Shown here piece after piece: positions 9,840 through 17,825 of a DNA stretch of 64,000 bases. Position numbers and translations under genes: made by a program. The stretch spans positions 62,001-126,000 of the forward strand of contig JAGAQH010000024.1 of assembly GCA_017622815.1 (NCBI GenBank). Direction: 5' to 3'. The stretch comes from Bacteroidaceae bacterium. GTDB taxonomy: Bacteria > Bacteroidota > Bacteroidia > Bacteroidales > Bacteroidaceae. A model generated the notes under the pieces. The model did no database searches and was not told the DNA's origin. It saw nothing but the letters and a program-made list of their open reading frames with translations. Every line of letters starts with the position of its first letter. The first letter of the stretch is position 1.

Positions 9840-10355
9840 CTATTTTTGTTCTTCGGAGACTTCTGCGGCTACGGTATGAGGCCTTGCTTCAAATTTCAGG
9901 TTGACATATTCTTCTGCCTGTGCGCACCATACATATTTTATATAGGTATGCACATCGGCCCTCGCAAGTTCCTCCATTATGGAAGCGTGCGATTGCGGAT
10001 ATTTTTCCGCAATGGTGTTCATGCTTTCATGCAGTATGGAGTCGAAGGCCTCCTCTGCATGGACGGGGCTTTCGTACAGGTTCCTTTCGTTCTCACCCTT
10101 CTTTTCAAAGTTGTTCTCTGTCTTGATGATGACTGCGTGCCAGATGCTCCGTACTTCCATGGCGCTCATTTTGGCAGAGCCTTCTTCCGTGCTGTATTCG
10201 ATATCCTTGACCTTGTCGTCGTTGCGGTAGTCGTTTTCCTTAAGGCGCACCTCGCCTGGCAGCATATCCTTGTTTTCGTTCTTGCAGCCTGTTGTTCCTA
10301 TGGCAGCCCATATTGCCATCATGGCAACAAGGATGCGAAAAAGATGTTTCTTCAT
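9840..10355 (-). CDS. Hypothetical lipoprotein
   Basis: A 171-aa protein with a lipoprotein signal: charged MKKHLFR, a hydrophobic core, and a lipobox ending TTGC at C24, followed by charged KNENKD. It should therefore be anchored in a membrane facing the periplasm. The mature part is Glu/Lys-rich and mostly helical by eye, with no motif I recognise. It lies 52 nt after the AraC regulator gene in the same orientation, so it may be read through from it, but nothing ties the two together functionally. A short repeat TGTTCTAAATG occurs twice in the gap just upstream. Confidence 0.7.
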   Translation of the reverse strand: MKKHLFRILVAMMAIWAAIGTTGCKNENKDMLPGEVRLKENDYRNDDKVKDIEYSTEEGSAKMSAMEVRSIWHAVIIKTENNFEKKGENERNLYESPVHAEEAFDSILHESMNTIAEKYPQSHASIMEELARADVHTYIKYVWCAQAEEYVNLKFEARPHTVAAEVSEEQK

Positions 10356-10407
10356 ATTGTTCTAAATGAGATTATGTATGATGTTCTAAATGTATAGTGT
10401 CCTTCTT

Positions 10408-11280
10408 TTAGAGTTCCTTCTTGCGCAGGAGTTGTGGCGACAATCCGGTCTCCTTTCTTATAAAGGAACCAAAGTGCGACTGGTTGGTAAAACCGAGTAT
10501 CGAAGATATCTGCTTGATGCTGAGGTCATGGTCCTTCAGCATCACGTGGGCCTGGGTCACTATCTCCTCGTTGATTATCTTGCTTGCCGTTTTTCCGGAT
10601 ACCTGTTTGCAGATGGTATTGAAGTATTTCGGGGTAACGTTGAGTTTGTCGGCATAGAACTGCACCGTTCTGCCCTCGGGATGCTCATGCAGGATGCGGA
10701 CGAACTTTCTGAAAAGAATTTCCGCTGATGTCCCCATGTCTTTCGGGGTTGTATAGCCGCGTCTTATGAAGAGGCCCACGAAGGCATATGCAAACGACTT
10801 CAGCAGGTGGTGTACCATGTGCTCCCTGGCCTTGTCCTCGGGTAGTGGGGAAAGTGCGGAGAACAGTCTGTAGAAAGCCTTGACCGTCTCCTGCTCTTCC
10901 TCGGTCAGGTGTATTGCCCGTGCCACTTTGCTCATGAGGTAGTGCGTTATGCTCATGTGCGTTCCCTTTAGGATTTCTCCCGTGTGCTCTGACGAGATGA
11001 TGAATATGCGGCAACGGAAGTCCATGCTCACCATGCCACGTTCCATTACGTTGCCCGGAGTGCACATCAGCAAGTCCCCTTTGGTCAGCGAAAACTCGTT
11101 GTCGTTTATCGTGGTGGTACACTCGCCTTCTTCTACCAGCATGGTTATGAAGGACTCGTTGAGTACTGCTTCCTGTGCATATCGTGCCTGATGTACATTG
11201 TCCAGCAGTACAACGTACTTGTCCAGGTAGTCAACATGCAGGTCATGCGGGATTGGTGTGTTGAAATTGACCTTTTTCAT
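10408..11280 (-). CDS. AraC family transcriptional regulator
   Basis: A 290-aa regulator. The C-terminal about 100 residues form the double helix-turn-helix of AraC/XylS proteins; the second helix region contains SIKQISSILGFTNQSHFGSFIRKETGLSP. The N-terminal half contains a cupin-like sensor with EGECTTTINDNEFSLTKGDLLMCTPG. The ligand and targets are unknown. It diverges from lpxB across a 242-nt gap. The -7 box TATCTTTG lies only 4 nt before the ATG, so the mRNA may lack a leader. Confidence 0.88.
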   Translation of the reverse strand: MKKVNFNTPIPHDLHVDYLDKYVVLLDNVHQARYAQEAVLNESFITMLVEEGECTTTINDNEFSLTKGDLLMCTPGNVMERGMVSMDFRCRIFIISSEHTGEILKGTHMSITHYLMSKVARAIHLTEEEQETVKAFYRLFSALSPLPEDKAREHMVHHLLKSFAYAFVGLFIRRGYTTPKDMGTSAEILFRKFVRILHEHPEGRTVQFYADKLNVTPKYFNTICKQVSGKTASKIINEEIVTQAHVMLKDHDLSIKQISSILGFTNQSHFGSFIRKETGLSPQLLRKKEL

Positions 11281-11284
11281 GACG

Positions 11285-11292
11285 CAAAGATA
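11285..11292 (-). promoter_or_regulatory. -7 box of araC-type gene, 4 nt from the start codon
   Basis: On the minus strand TATCTTTG is followed by CGTC and then the ATG at 11280. No convincing -33 TTTG is visible at the usual distance. If transcription starts 5-8 nt after the box, the message begins at or inside the start codon. Confidence 0.55.
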
Positions 11293-11399
11293 TGTAAAAG
11301 TGTTTGAATTTGCAGCATTGCTCCAGAAAATTTGTTCGTTTTCGGGTGCTATCCGCTATTTGTTGTCCTAAAAAGGAAAATTTTTCCTGTTCTCCCGGG

Positions 11400-11510
11400 G
11401 GTATTGCTCTCGCTTATTCGTACCTCTGAGACCATGTCTCTAAGGTACTTCCACTCTGCAATCCCCAAATAAAATGTCTTTTATTTTGGTATTGCTCTCG
11501 CTTATTCGTA
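11400..11510. repeat. 23-bp direct repeat pair upstream of lpxB
   Basis: Identical 23-bp copies lie at 11400-11422 and 11488-11510, 88 bp apart. Each begins GGTATTGCTCTCGCTT and ends ATTCGTA. The second copy fills the spacer between the -33 and -7 elements of the lpxB promoter. The first copy is followed by TACCTCTG-like sequence instead of a proper -7 box, so it looks like a decayed promoter duplicate or a second regulator site. Confidence 0.75.
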
Positions 11511-11516
11511 TCTTTG
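11485..11516 (+). promoter_or_regulatory. lpxB promoter, nearly leaderless
   Basis: TTTG (11485-11488), a 20-nt spacer, then TATCTTTG (11509-11516). The lpxB ATG follows only 6 nt later, at 11523. Confidence 0.7.
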
Positions 11517-11522
11517 TGGGCG

Positions 11523-12686
11523 ATGAAGTACTTTCTGATTGCTGGCGAGGCCAGCGGAGATTTGCATGCCAGGCATCTGATGGATGCCATACGTGCCAAG
11601 GATGCCGAGGCGGAAATATACTATTGGTATAGGCCCGACCTGGCATATATGGGCTTTATATCGGTGGCAATGCATCTGCCGGAGATACTGCGTGGTATGC
11701 AGGAATGCAAGAAGAGCATATCGGAATTTATGCCCGACCGTCTGATACTCGTTGACTATCCCGGTTTCAACCTGAAGATTGCCGCCTGGTTCCACAAGGT
11801 GTTTGTCGAAGGCAGACGTGGAGAGACAACTGCCGTTCCCCAAGTGGTTTACTACATCCCGCCCAAGATATGGGCCTGGAAGGAGGGCAGGATAGTGCAG
11901 ATAAAGAAGTATGTGGATTCCATACTGAGCATACTGCCTTTCGAGGTGAAATGGTATGCCGGGAAGCATGATTGCCATGTGGATTATGTCGGCAATCCCA
12001 CATTGGACGAGATAAGCGTGTTCCGCAACTCCCTGCAGGCACAGGAAATTGAGGCGTGGAGGGATAGCCTGGCTTTAGGTAACGCTCCCGTCGTGGCCCT
12101 GTTGCCGGGAAGCCGCCGTCAGGAGATAGAGCGCAACCTGCCAATGATGCTGAAGGCGGCTTGTGCAGTGGGAGGAGACTATCAGTATGTTATCGCTTCT
12201 GCCCCCAATATGCACAAGGATTTTTATGAAACCATAATATCCTCTGCCTTAGGTGACGGAAACGGGGACTTCCGCAAAAGGATAGTGCTTGCGCCCTGCC
12301 AGGGCAGCCGGAGCAGTTTCATGCTTCTGGACAGTGCCTATGCCGCTTTGGTGACCAGTGGGACGGCTACATTGGAAACGGCTATCTTCGGAGTTCCCCA
12401 GGTGGTGTGTTATGCCATGGCATTCGGCAAGGTGGTGTCGTGGTTGCGAAAGATTGTCCTGAAGGTTCCGTATGTGTCCTTGGTCAACCTGATTGTGGGG
12501 AGAGAAGTTGTGCCTGAACTGGTGGCGGGCGAGATGACACAGGAGTCGGTGGAGCGCAATCTGCGCAATGTGCTCGTGGACGAGACCTTCCGCAGGAACC
12601 AGAAGCAGGGGTATGAAATCATGATGCAGTTACTGGGAGAACCCGGAGCGCCTGAAAAGGCTGCGCATAAGATAGTAGGTAAATAA
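11523..12686 (+). CDS. lpxB: Lipid-A-disaccharide synthase
   Basis: A 387-aa GT19 enzyme that joins UDP-2,3-diacylglucosamine and lipid X to form the lipid A disaccharide at the inner membrane. Family motifs are GEASGD at residues 8-13, the central LLPGSRRQEI, and the C-terminal SGTATLETAIFGVPQVVCY. I choose the ATG at 11523 (MKYFLIAGEASGD), not the upstream TTG, because the family starts here and the -7 promoter box ends only 6 nt before it. A DUF389 membrane protein gene follows after 14 nt. Confidence 0.95.
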   Translation: MKYFLIAGEASGDLHARHLMDAIRAKDAEAEIYYWYRPDLAYMGFISVAMHLPEILRGMQECKKSISEFMPDRLILVDYPGFNLKIAAWFHKVFVEGRRGETTAVPQVVYYIPPKIWAWKEGRIVQIKKYVDSILSILPFEVKWYAGKHDCHVDYVGNPTLDEISVFRNSLQAQEIEAWRDSLALGNAPVVALLPGSRRQEIERNLPMMLKAACAVGGDYQYVIASAPNMHKDFYETIISSALGDGNGDFRKRIVLAPCQGSRSSFMLLDSAYAALVTSGTATLETAIFGVPQVVCYAMAFGKVVSWLRKIVLKVPYVSLVNLIVGREVVPELVAGEMTQESVERNLRNVLVDETFRRNQKQGYEIMMQLLGEPGAPEKAAHKIVGK

Positions 12687-12700
12687 AAAGCAGAACACTT

Positions 12701-14074
12701 ATGAATATTTGGCAGATGTTTAAGGATTGGCTTGGTGGAATACTGAGCTTGGGTGAGGACATGGCTCCTGAAAAGGATACCATTGCCGTCATAGAGGCAG
12801 GTGTGGATTTCCGTGGAGCAAAACTATGGATTCTGATACTGGCCGTCTTCGTTGCCTCGTTGGGCCTGAACACCAACAGTGCGGCGGTAATCATAGGCGC
12901 CATGCTCATATCCCCGTTGATGGGTCCCATCATCGGCATGGGCCTGGGAATAGGCATCAACGACTTCATGCTCTTCAAGCGTGCCGCCAAGAACTATCTT
13001 GTGGCAACGCTCTTCAGTGTGGCCACGGCCACCCTGTATTTCCTGCTGACTCCGCTGGACGAGGTGCAGTCCGAACTGTTGGCACGAACCTCACCCACCA
13101 TTTACGACGTAGGCATAGCCCTGTGTGGCGGTCTGGCAGGTATAGTGGCACTGAGCAGCCGCAGCCAGCGCACCGGCAATGTCATACCCGGTGTGGCAAT
13201 AGCCACGGCACTGATGCCTCCCCTGTGTACCGTAGGTTTCGGGCTGGGCACGGGAAACTGGCTGTTTGCGGCAGGGGCGCTGTACTTGTACCTTATCAAC
13301 ACCATATTCATATCTTTGGCCACATTCATAGGAGTGACGCTTGTCATGCGCTTCCCGAAAAAGGTATTCGTGGACAAGGCACGCGAAAAGAGGGTTAAGC
13401 ATATAATCTCGTTTATCAGCGTTATTACCATTATTCCCAGTATCTTCATCACCTTCCAGATGGTACAGGAAACGGTGTTCCGCGAACGCTGTCTGGACTT
13501 CTACAGAGATGTGCTGCAGAAAAACGAGGCAAAGATAATTTCTCAGGAATTTGACTACAGCAGTCGCACTATACGAGTGGTGATGCTTGGTGAGGAGGTG
13601 GACAGCGTGCAGATTGCGGGCATGTCGGCCCGTCTGCCTCAGTTCGGGCTTGAAGGCGTGCGTCTGGACATTGTCCAGAGTGCCAAGGGCGTAGACATGG
13701 AAAGCGTGCGTGGTTTGATTACCACAGAAAAGAACAAGGCCTTGGCCACCCAAAAGCAGTTGGCCGAGAACGAACTGCAAATACGCGCTCTGCGCGATAG
13801 CGTAGACCATTATATGCAGACGGTGGAGTTTTCGCGCACATTGTTGCCAGAACTGACCTCCCTGTTCCCCCAGATCGTTTCCGTATCCACGGGCAGGGGC
13901 ATATATACATATTGGGCCGACTCCGTGATGCTGGACAGCGCTGTGTATGTGGTGAACGTAAGTCTGGATTCCAAGATGAGGCCAGAGGAAGAGCAGCGGA
14001 TGGAGACGTGGCTCAGGACGCGCCTGTTGCGCAAGGATGTGAAGGTGGTGGTTTCCCAGGAAGGGAGGCGATGA
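12701..14074 (+). CDS. DUF389 family membrane protein
   Basis: A 457-aa protein. Residues about 40-260 hold the DUF389 membrane domain (TIGR00341-like), with six or so hydrophobic segments and the conserved stretch NTNSAAVIIGAMLISPLMGPI. The rest, about 270-457, is a soluble domain with a heptad-like stretch near 345-380 (KALATQKQLAENELQIRALRDS) that could form a coiled coil. Function in this family is not established. It lies 14 nt after lpxB on the same strand. The gene ends just before a large hairpin. Confidence 0.8.
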   Translation: MNIWQMFKDWLGGILSLGEDMAPEKDTIAVIEAGVDFRGAKLWILILAVFVASLGLNTNSAAVIIGAMLISPLMGPIIGMGLGIGINDFMLFKRAAKNYLVATLFSVATATLYFLLTPLDEVQSELLARTSPTIYDVGIALCGGLAGIVALSSRSQRTGNVIPGVAIATALMPPLCTVGFGLGTGNWLFAAGALYLYLINTIFISLATFIGVTLVMRFPKKVFVDKAREKRVKHIISFISVITIIPSIFITFQMVQETVFRERCLDFYRDVLQKNEAKIISQEFDYSSRTIRVVMLGEEVDSVQIAGMSARLPQFGLEGVRLDIVQSAKGVDMESVRGLITTEKNKALATQKQLAENELQIRALRDSVDHYMQTVEFSRTLLPELTSLFPQIVSVSTGRGIYTYWADSVMLDSAVYVVNVSLDSKMRPEEEQRMETWLRTRLLRKDVKVVVSQEGRR

Positions 14075-14149
14075 TTTACGGCAGGCAGGAATATAATTAC
14101 TGGGCAGTAATATAATGTAATTATTTTTGACTGCATGATACCCATTCTG

Positions 14150-14230
14150 CAACCGGTGCAAGTACGGTTCCACTTGGTGCAAGACTATGGTTTTGCATAG
14201 TCTTTTGTGGAGCCGTTCTTGCACCGGTTG
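14150..14230. repeat. 81-nt near-perfect palindromic hairpin after the DUF389 gene
   Basis: Outer arms 14150-14173 and 14207-14230 match at 22 of 24 positions (CAACCGGTGCAAG outermost). An inner pair, AAGACTATG (14181-14189) and CATAGTCTT (14196-14204), closes the loop. No T-run follows. It lies between the convergent DUF389 gene and surE, so it may act as a bidirectional terminator or be a dispersed palindromic element. Confidence 0.8.
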
Positions 14231-14254
14231 TCTGTGCCCCGGAGGATGCAGGTT

Positions 14255-14347
14255 TGTCCTCGTGAGGACTAAGGCGTGTCACCCTCGGTGACTCGCCCTT
14301 GTTGTCCTCGGTGACACGCCCTTGTTCTCGGGAGGACACGTCCCTGG
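14255..14347. repeat. Tandem 22-26-nt hairpin-forming repeats
   Basis: Four degenerate units start at 14255, 14277, 14303 and 14326. They share TGTCCTCGGTGACNCG followed by CCCTTGT. Each can fold on itself (GTCC...GGAC or GTGTCAC...GGTGAC). The third unit matches the unit at 43976-43998 at 21 of 23 positions. The rest of the gap to surE (14348-14425) shows nothing recognisable. Confidence 0.7.
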
Positions 14348-14425
14348 CATCGGGACGCCTTGCCGTCGGGATAGCGACGATCAGGTTGTAGTAGGGTGTA
14401 TGTTACTGTATATGTTTAGGTTATG

Positions 14426-15190
14426 TTATTTGTCCTCGGCGTCTTTCAACCGGGCAAGCGTCTTGTGGTCCGTCATGTCCAGAGTCAGGGGTGTTATGGC
14501 CGCCATCCCATGGTCTATGGTCCAGTAATCCGTGTCGGTGGCCTCGGGTTCCAGATTGCAGAACGTGCCCGTCAAGGTGTAAATGTTTTTCCCTTCCGAA
14601 TCAATGCCGGCGTCCAGCCATTCCGTGTGCCACATGCCTCGCGCCATACGGCACACTCTGCTGCCCTCCAGGCGCTCTACTTCCGGGAAGTTTATGTTCA
14701 GGCAGGTGTCTTCCGGCAAACCCTCTTCTAGAACTCTGGCAGCCCACTCTTTGGCCACTTCGGCATAGGGGGTGAAGTCGCATTCCTTCTTGTGTGTCCT
14801 CAGGCTGTAGGCTATTGCCGGCACTCCCTTCATGCACGCCTCCAGGACGGCGCCCACCGTGCCGCTGTAGTGCAGGGATATGGAGGCATTGTCGCCATGG
14901 TTTATGCCGCTGACAACCAGGTCGGGCTTGCATGGCAGTATCTTCTCCAGGGCTATTTTCACACAGTCTACCGGCGTGCCGGAGCATGCGTAGATTCCGT
15001 CCTCTATCTTCCTGACGCTTACGGGATGTGTGGGGGTTATGCAGCAGGCCGCGCCGCTTCGGGCACTGTCTGGAGCCACGATGATGCAGTTGCCGAGCCC
15101 CTTCATTAAGTCGGCCAGAAAACGTATTCCCTGTGCCTGATAGCCGTCGTCGTTGGTGATGAGAATGGTGGGACGTGTGTCTTTTTCCAT
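14426..15190 (-). CDS. surE: 5'/3'-nucleotidase SurE
   Basis: A 254-aa SurE phosphatase acting on nucleoside monophosphates in the cytoplasm. The metal site begins with NDDGY (N13, D14, D15) and continues with SARSGAA and SGINHGDN, all classical for the family. I start at 15190 (MEKDTRPTILITNDDG); the open frame runs 35 codons further upstream but passes through the promoter, so that part is not translated. It diverges from parA. The 3' end faces the repeat-rich 14.1-14.4 kb gap. Confidence 0.95.
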   Translation of the reverse strand: MEKDTRPTILITNDDGYQAQGIRFLADLMKGLGNCIIVAPDSARSGAACCITPTHPVSVRKIEDGIYACSGTPVDCVKIALEKILPCKPDLVVSGINHGDNASISLHYSGTVGAVLEACMKGVPAIAYSLRTHKKECDFTPYAEVAKEWAARVLEEGLPEDTCLNINFPEVERLEGSRVCRMARGMWHTEWLDAGIDSEGKNIYTLTGTFCNLEPEATDTDYWTIDHGMAAITPLTLDMTDHKTLARLKDAEDK

Positions 15191-15214
15191 AACAATAGTG
15201 TTCTTTTTTGCTCG

Positions 15215-15283
15215 CAAAGGTAGCGCTTTTTGTATTTTAACGCAAGTTCCGCTTTGTGTTTTCCTTGTTTTTCTGTATCTTTG
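15215..15283. promoter_or_regulatory. Divergent surE / parA promoters
   Basis: Plus strand: TTTG (15253-15256), 19-nt spacer, TATCTTTG (15276-15283), about 29 nt before the parA ATG. Minus strand: TTG (15243-15245 read in reverse), 20-nt spacer, TACCTTTG (15215-15222) for surE. The two -33 elements lie within 10 bp of each other, so the polymerases may compete. Confidence 0.7.
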
Positions 15284-15312
15284 TGCGCGGAACAATATAA
15301 CCTAAAAAGCAA

Positions 15313-16086
15313 ATGGGTAAGATAATTGCTTTAGCCAATCAGAAAGGCGGTGTGGGAAAAACCACTACCAGTATGAACCTTGCCGCATCCTTGGCTGCAT
15401 TGGAAAGAAAGGTGCTGCTTATCGACGCCGACCCTCAGGCCAACGCCTCAAGCGGTCTTGGAGTGGACAGCACCCAGGTGGATTGCACTATATATAATTG
15501 CCTGATAGACGGGGTGGACGTGCGTGAGGCCATATACAGTACCGATGTGGAGAACCTGGACATCATCCCCAGCCATATAGACCTTGTTGGAGCCGAGATA
15601 GAGATGCTCAACAGAGAGAACCGCGAGCGTATAATGCTGAACATGCTCTCTCCCGTGGCAGGGGATTACGACTATATCCTGATAGACTGCAGTCCCTCGC
15701 TCGGCCTGATTACGGTGAATGCCCTCACGGCGGCAGCCAGTGTCATCATACCGGTCCAGTGCGAGTATTTCGCTCTGGAGGGTATCAGCAAGTTGCTTAA
15801 CACCATAAAGATAATCAAGGCCAAACTGAACCCGGGACTGGAGATAGAGGGCTTCCTTCTGACTATGTACGACAGCCGTCTGCGACTGGCCAACCAGATT
15901 TATGACGAGGTCAAGCGCCATTTCCGCGAACTGGTGTTCCGTACGGTGATACAGCGCAACGTGAAGTTGTCCGAGGCGCCCAGCCATGGCCTGCCTGTGC
16001 TCCACTACGATGTGGATTCTGCCGGCGCAAGGAACCACCTGGCATTGGCACAGGAAATCATAGAGAAAAACGAGAAACAGAACTAA
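15313..16086 (+). CDS. parA: ParA/Soj chromosome-partitioning ATPase
   Basis: A 257-aa Walker-type ATPase with the deviant Walker A motif NQKGGVGKTT at residues 9-18, Walker A' DADPQAN and Walker B LIDCSPSLG. With ParB bound at parS sites it segregates chromosome origins. It is the first gene of parA-parB-DUF5683-transglycosylase-rel. parB starts 25 nt after its stop. The short length without an N-terminal HTH fits chromosomal Soj proteins and not plasmid ParA. Confidence 0.95.
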   Translation: MGKIIALANQKGGVGKTTTSMNLAASLAALERKVLLIDADPQANASSGLGVDSTQVDCTIYNCLIDGVDVREAIYSTDVENLDIIPSHIDLVGAEIEMLNRENRERIMLNMLSPVAGDYDYILIDCSPSLGLITVNALTAAASVIIPVQCEYFALEGISKLLNTIKIIKAKLNPGLEIEGFLLTMYDSRLRLANQIYDEVKRHFRELVFRTVIQRNVKLSEAPSHGLPVLHYDVDSAGARNHLALAQEIIEKNEKQN

Positions 16087-16111
16087 GAGTGGTTCTAAAA
16101 ATCAGTTTTAA

Positions 16112-17002
16112 ATGGCAATAAAGAAGAAATATGCGGCGCTGGGTCGCGGTTTGGACGCACTCATCAGTACCGAGAAGGTGAATACGGCCGGCTCCGGCAG
16201 CATCAACGAGATACCCATAGGACAGATATTCCCCAATCCCAACCAGCCACGCAGGGAGTTTGACCCTGTGGCATTGCAGGAACTGTCGGACAGCATCAGG
16301 GAACTGGGCATAGTACAGCCCATCACCCTGCGCGACCAGGGTGACGGAACTTACCTCATCATAGCCGGAGAGCGCCGATGGAGAGCCAGCCAGATGGCAG
16401 GCCTTGAGACCATCCCCGCTTATGTGCGCACCGTGGACGACGAGAACATGATGGAAATGGCTCTTATAGAGAATATCCAGCGTGAAGACCTCAATGCCCT
16501 GGAGATAGCCCTGGCCTACCAGCACCTGCTGGAACAGTACAACCTGACACAGGAACGCCTGTCGGAGAGGGTGGGCAAGAACCGCAGTACCATCACCAAC
16601 TACCTGCGCCTGCTGAAACTGCCGGCCACCATCCAGATGGGACTGAAGGACCGCCGTCTGGAAATGGGACATGCCCGTGCGCTTCTGGCGATAGACGATC
16701 CCAAACTCCAGATACGTGCCTATAACGAGATTGTGGAGCAGGGCCTGAGCGTACACAAGGTGGAGGAAATGGTGAAGGAACTGTCTGAAGGCGGTTCCGT
16801 GAAGACAACGGAGGGACGACTGAAGGGACGCAGCACCAGAATCAGCGAGGAATACAACATACTGAAGGACAGCCTGTCGCGTTTCTTCCAGACCAAGGTG
16901 CAACTGACATGCTCCGACAAGGGAAAGGGCAAGATAGTGATTCCCTTTGCCAACGAGAGGGAGATGGAGCGAATAATAGAAATATTGGACAGATTGAAGT
17001 GA
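16112..17002 (+). CDS. parB: ParB/Spo0J chromosome-partitioning protein
   Basis: A 296-aa ParB. The N-terminal CTPase domain carries PNPNQPRREFD and GERRWRAS, followed by the helix-turn-helix region that binds parS (LSERVGKNRSTITNYLRLLKLP) and a C-terminal dimerisation domain. It loads next to the origin and recruits ParA and SMC. I did not find a clear parS site in the window. The next gene begins 2 nt after its stop. Confidence 0.95.
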   Translation: MAIKKKYAALGRGLDALISTEKVNTAGSGSINEIPIGQIFPNPNQPRREFDPVALQELSDSIRELGIVQPITLRDQGDGTYLIIAGERRWRASQMAGLETIPAYVRTVDDENMMEMALIENIQREDLNALEIALAYQHLLEQYNLTQERLSERVGKNRSTITNYLRLLKLPATIQMGLKDRRLEMGHARALLAIDDPKLQIRAYNEIVEQGLSVHKVEEMVKELSEGGSVKTTEGRLKGRSTRISEEYNILKDSLSRFFQTKVQLTCSDKGKGKIVIPFANEREMERIIEILDRLK

Positions 17003-17004
17003 GA

Positions 17005-17811
17005 GTGACAAAACGATACGTAATCCTTGTCCTGTTGCTTGCTTCCATCATGATGTTGCCGTGGCAGAACACCGTTGCCATGGTACAGCCTGCGGATACT
17101 GTTGTACAGGTCATGCCCGTGGATACGGCCGGAGTGCTTTTGCCGGCTGACTCCGTTGCCATGCCTGTGCCCCGCTCCTTGGGGAAGCGCAATGCCACCT
17201 ATAGGGATACCGTCTCCGTACAGTACGCCGACTCGTTGCAGAATGCCGTGGCGGATTCCCTGAAGCGCACAGTAGGCGACACCTTGAAACTGAACCGCTT
17301 CGCCGACTGGAAACCTGATCCCATACGTGCCATGTGGCTGGGAATGGTGTTCCCCGGAGGTGGACAGATATACAACCGCAAGTACTGGAAACTGCCCATA
17401 GTCTATGGCGGAGTGGTGGGATGCGTCTATGCCGTCAGTTGGAACGGACAGATGCTGAGGGACTATTCTCAGGCCTATCAGGACATAATGGACAACGACC
17501 CCACTACCAACAGCCATCTGGAAATGCTTCCCCTGGGGTACGACATAACGGGAAGAGAGGACCATTTCAAGTCTGTGTTCAAGCGCAAGAAGGACTTTTA
17601 CCGCCGTTATCGCGACTTGAGTATATTCTTTATTGCAGGTGTGTATCTGCTCAGTATCATCGATGCCTATGTGGACGCCGAACTGAGTACGTTCGACATA
17701 GGAACGGATCTGTCCATGACAGTTTCTCCGGGAATGATACCTGCCTCCTCCCGGCACGATGCCGGCTATATGGGAAGCACACCCGGAATAACCATACAAC
17801 TTAACTACTAA
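17005..17811 (+). CDS. DUF5683 domain protein, exported
   Basis: A 268-aa protein read from a GTG at 17005, 2 nt after the parB stop. This start gives an N-terminal signal or anchor (VTKRYVILVLLLASIMML). The following 70 residues are a low-complexity region rich in Asp, Val and Pro. The DUF5683 core begins near WKPDPIRAMWLGMVFPGGGQIYNRKYWKLPIVYGG, a motif resembling a short membrane hairpin, and includes two further hydrophobic stretches. Function is not known. The position between parB and a peptidoglycan transglycosylase is a recurring Bacteroidetes arrangement and suggests an envelope role. A start inside parB (16909) is possible but less likely. Confidence 0.75.
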   Translation: MTKRYVILVLLLASIMMLPWQNTVAMVQPADTVVQVMPVDTAGVLLPADSVAMPVPRSLGKRNATYRDTVSVQYADSLQNAVADSLKRTVGDTLKLNRFADWKPDPIRAMWLGMVFPGGGQIYNRKYWKLPIVYGGVVGCVYAVSWNGQMLRDYSQAYQDIMDNDPTTNSHLEMLPLGYDITGREDHFKSVFKRKKDFYRRYRDLSIFFIAGVYLLSIIDAYVDAELSTFDIGTDLSMTVSPGMIPASSRHDAGYMGSTPGITIQLNY

Positions 17812-17825
17812 AAAACAGCCAACCC

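Noticed and set aside
13091-14224. 377-aa minus-strand frame extending past the DUF389 stop
   Set aside because: Mostly antisense to a well-supported gene; no family features.
14255-14347. Array of 23-nt repeats looked like a degenerate CRISPR
   Set aside because: No spacers: units are directly adjacent, self-complementary and vary in length. No cas genes are in the window.
15313-17002. Plasmid or conjugative element origin because of parA-parB
   Set aside because: Short Soj-type ParA beside Spo0J-type ParB and housekeeping genes fits a chromosomal par locus; no rep gene or oriT is seen.
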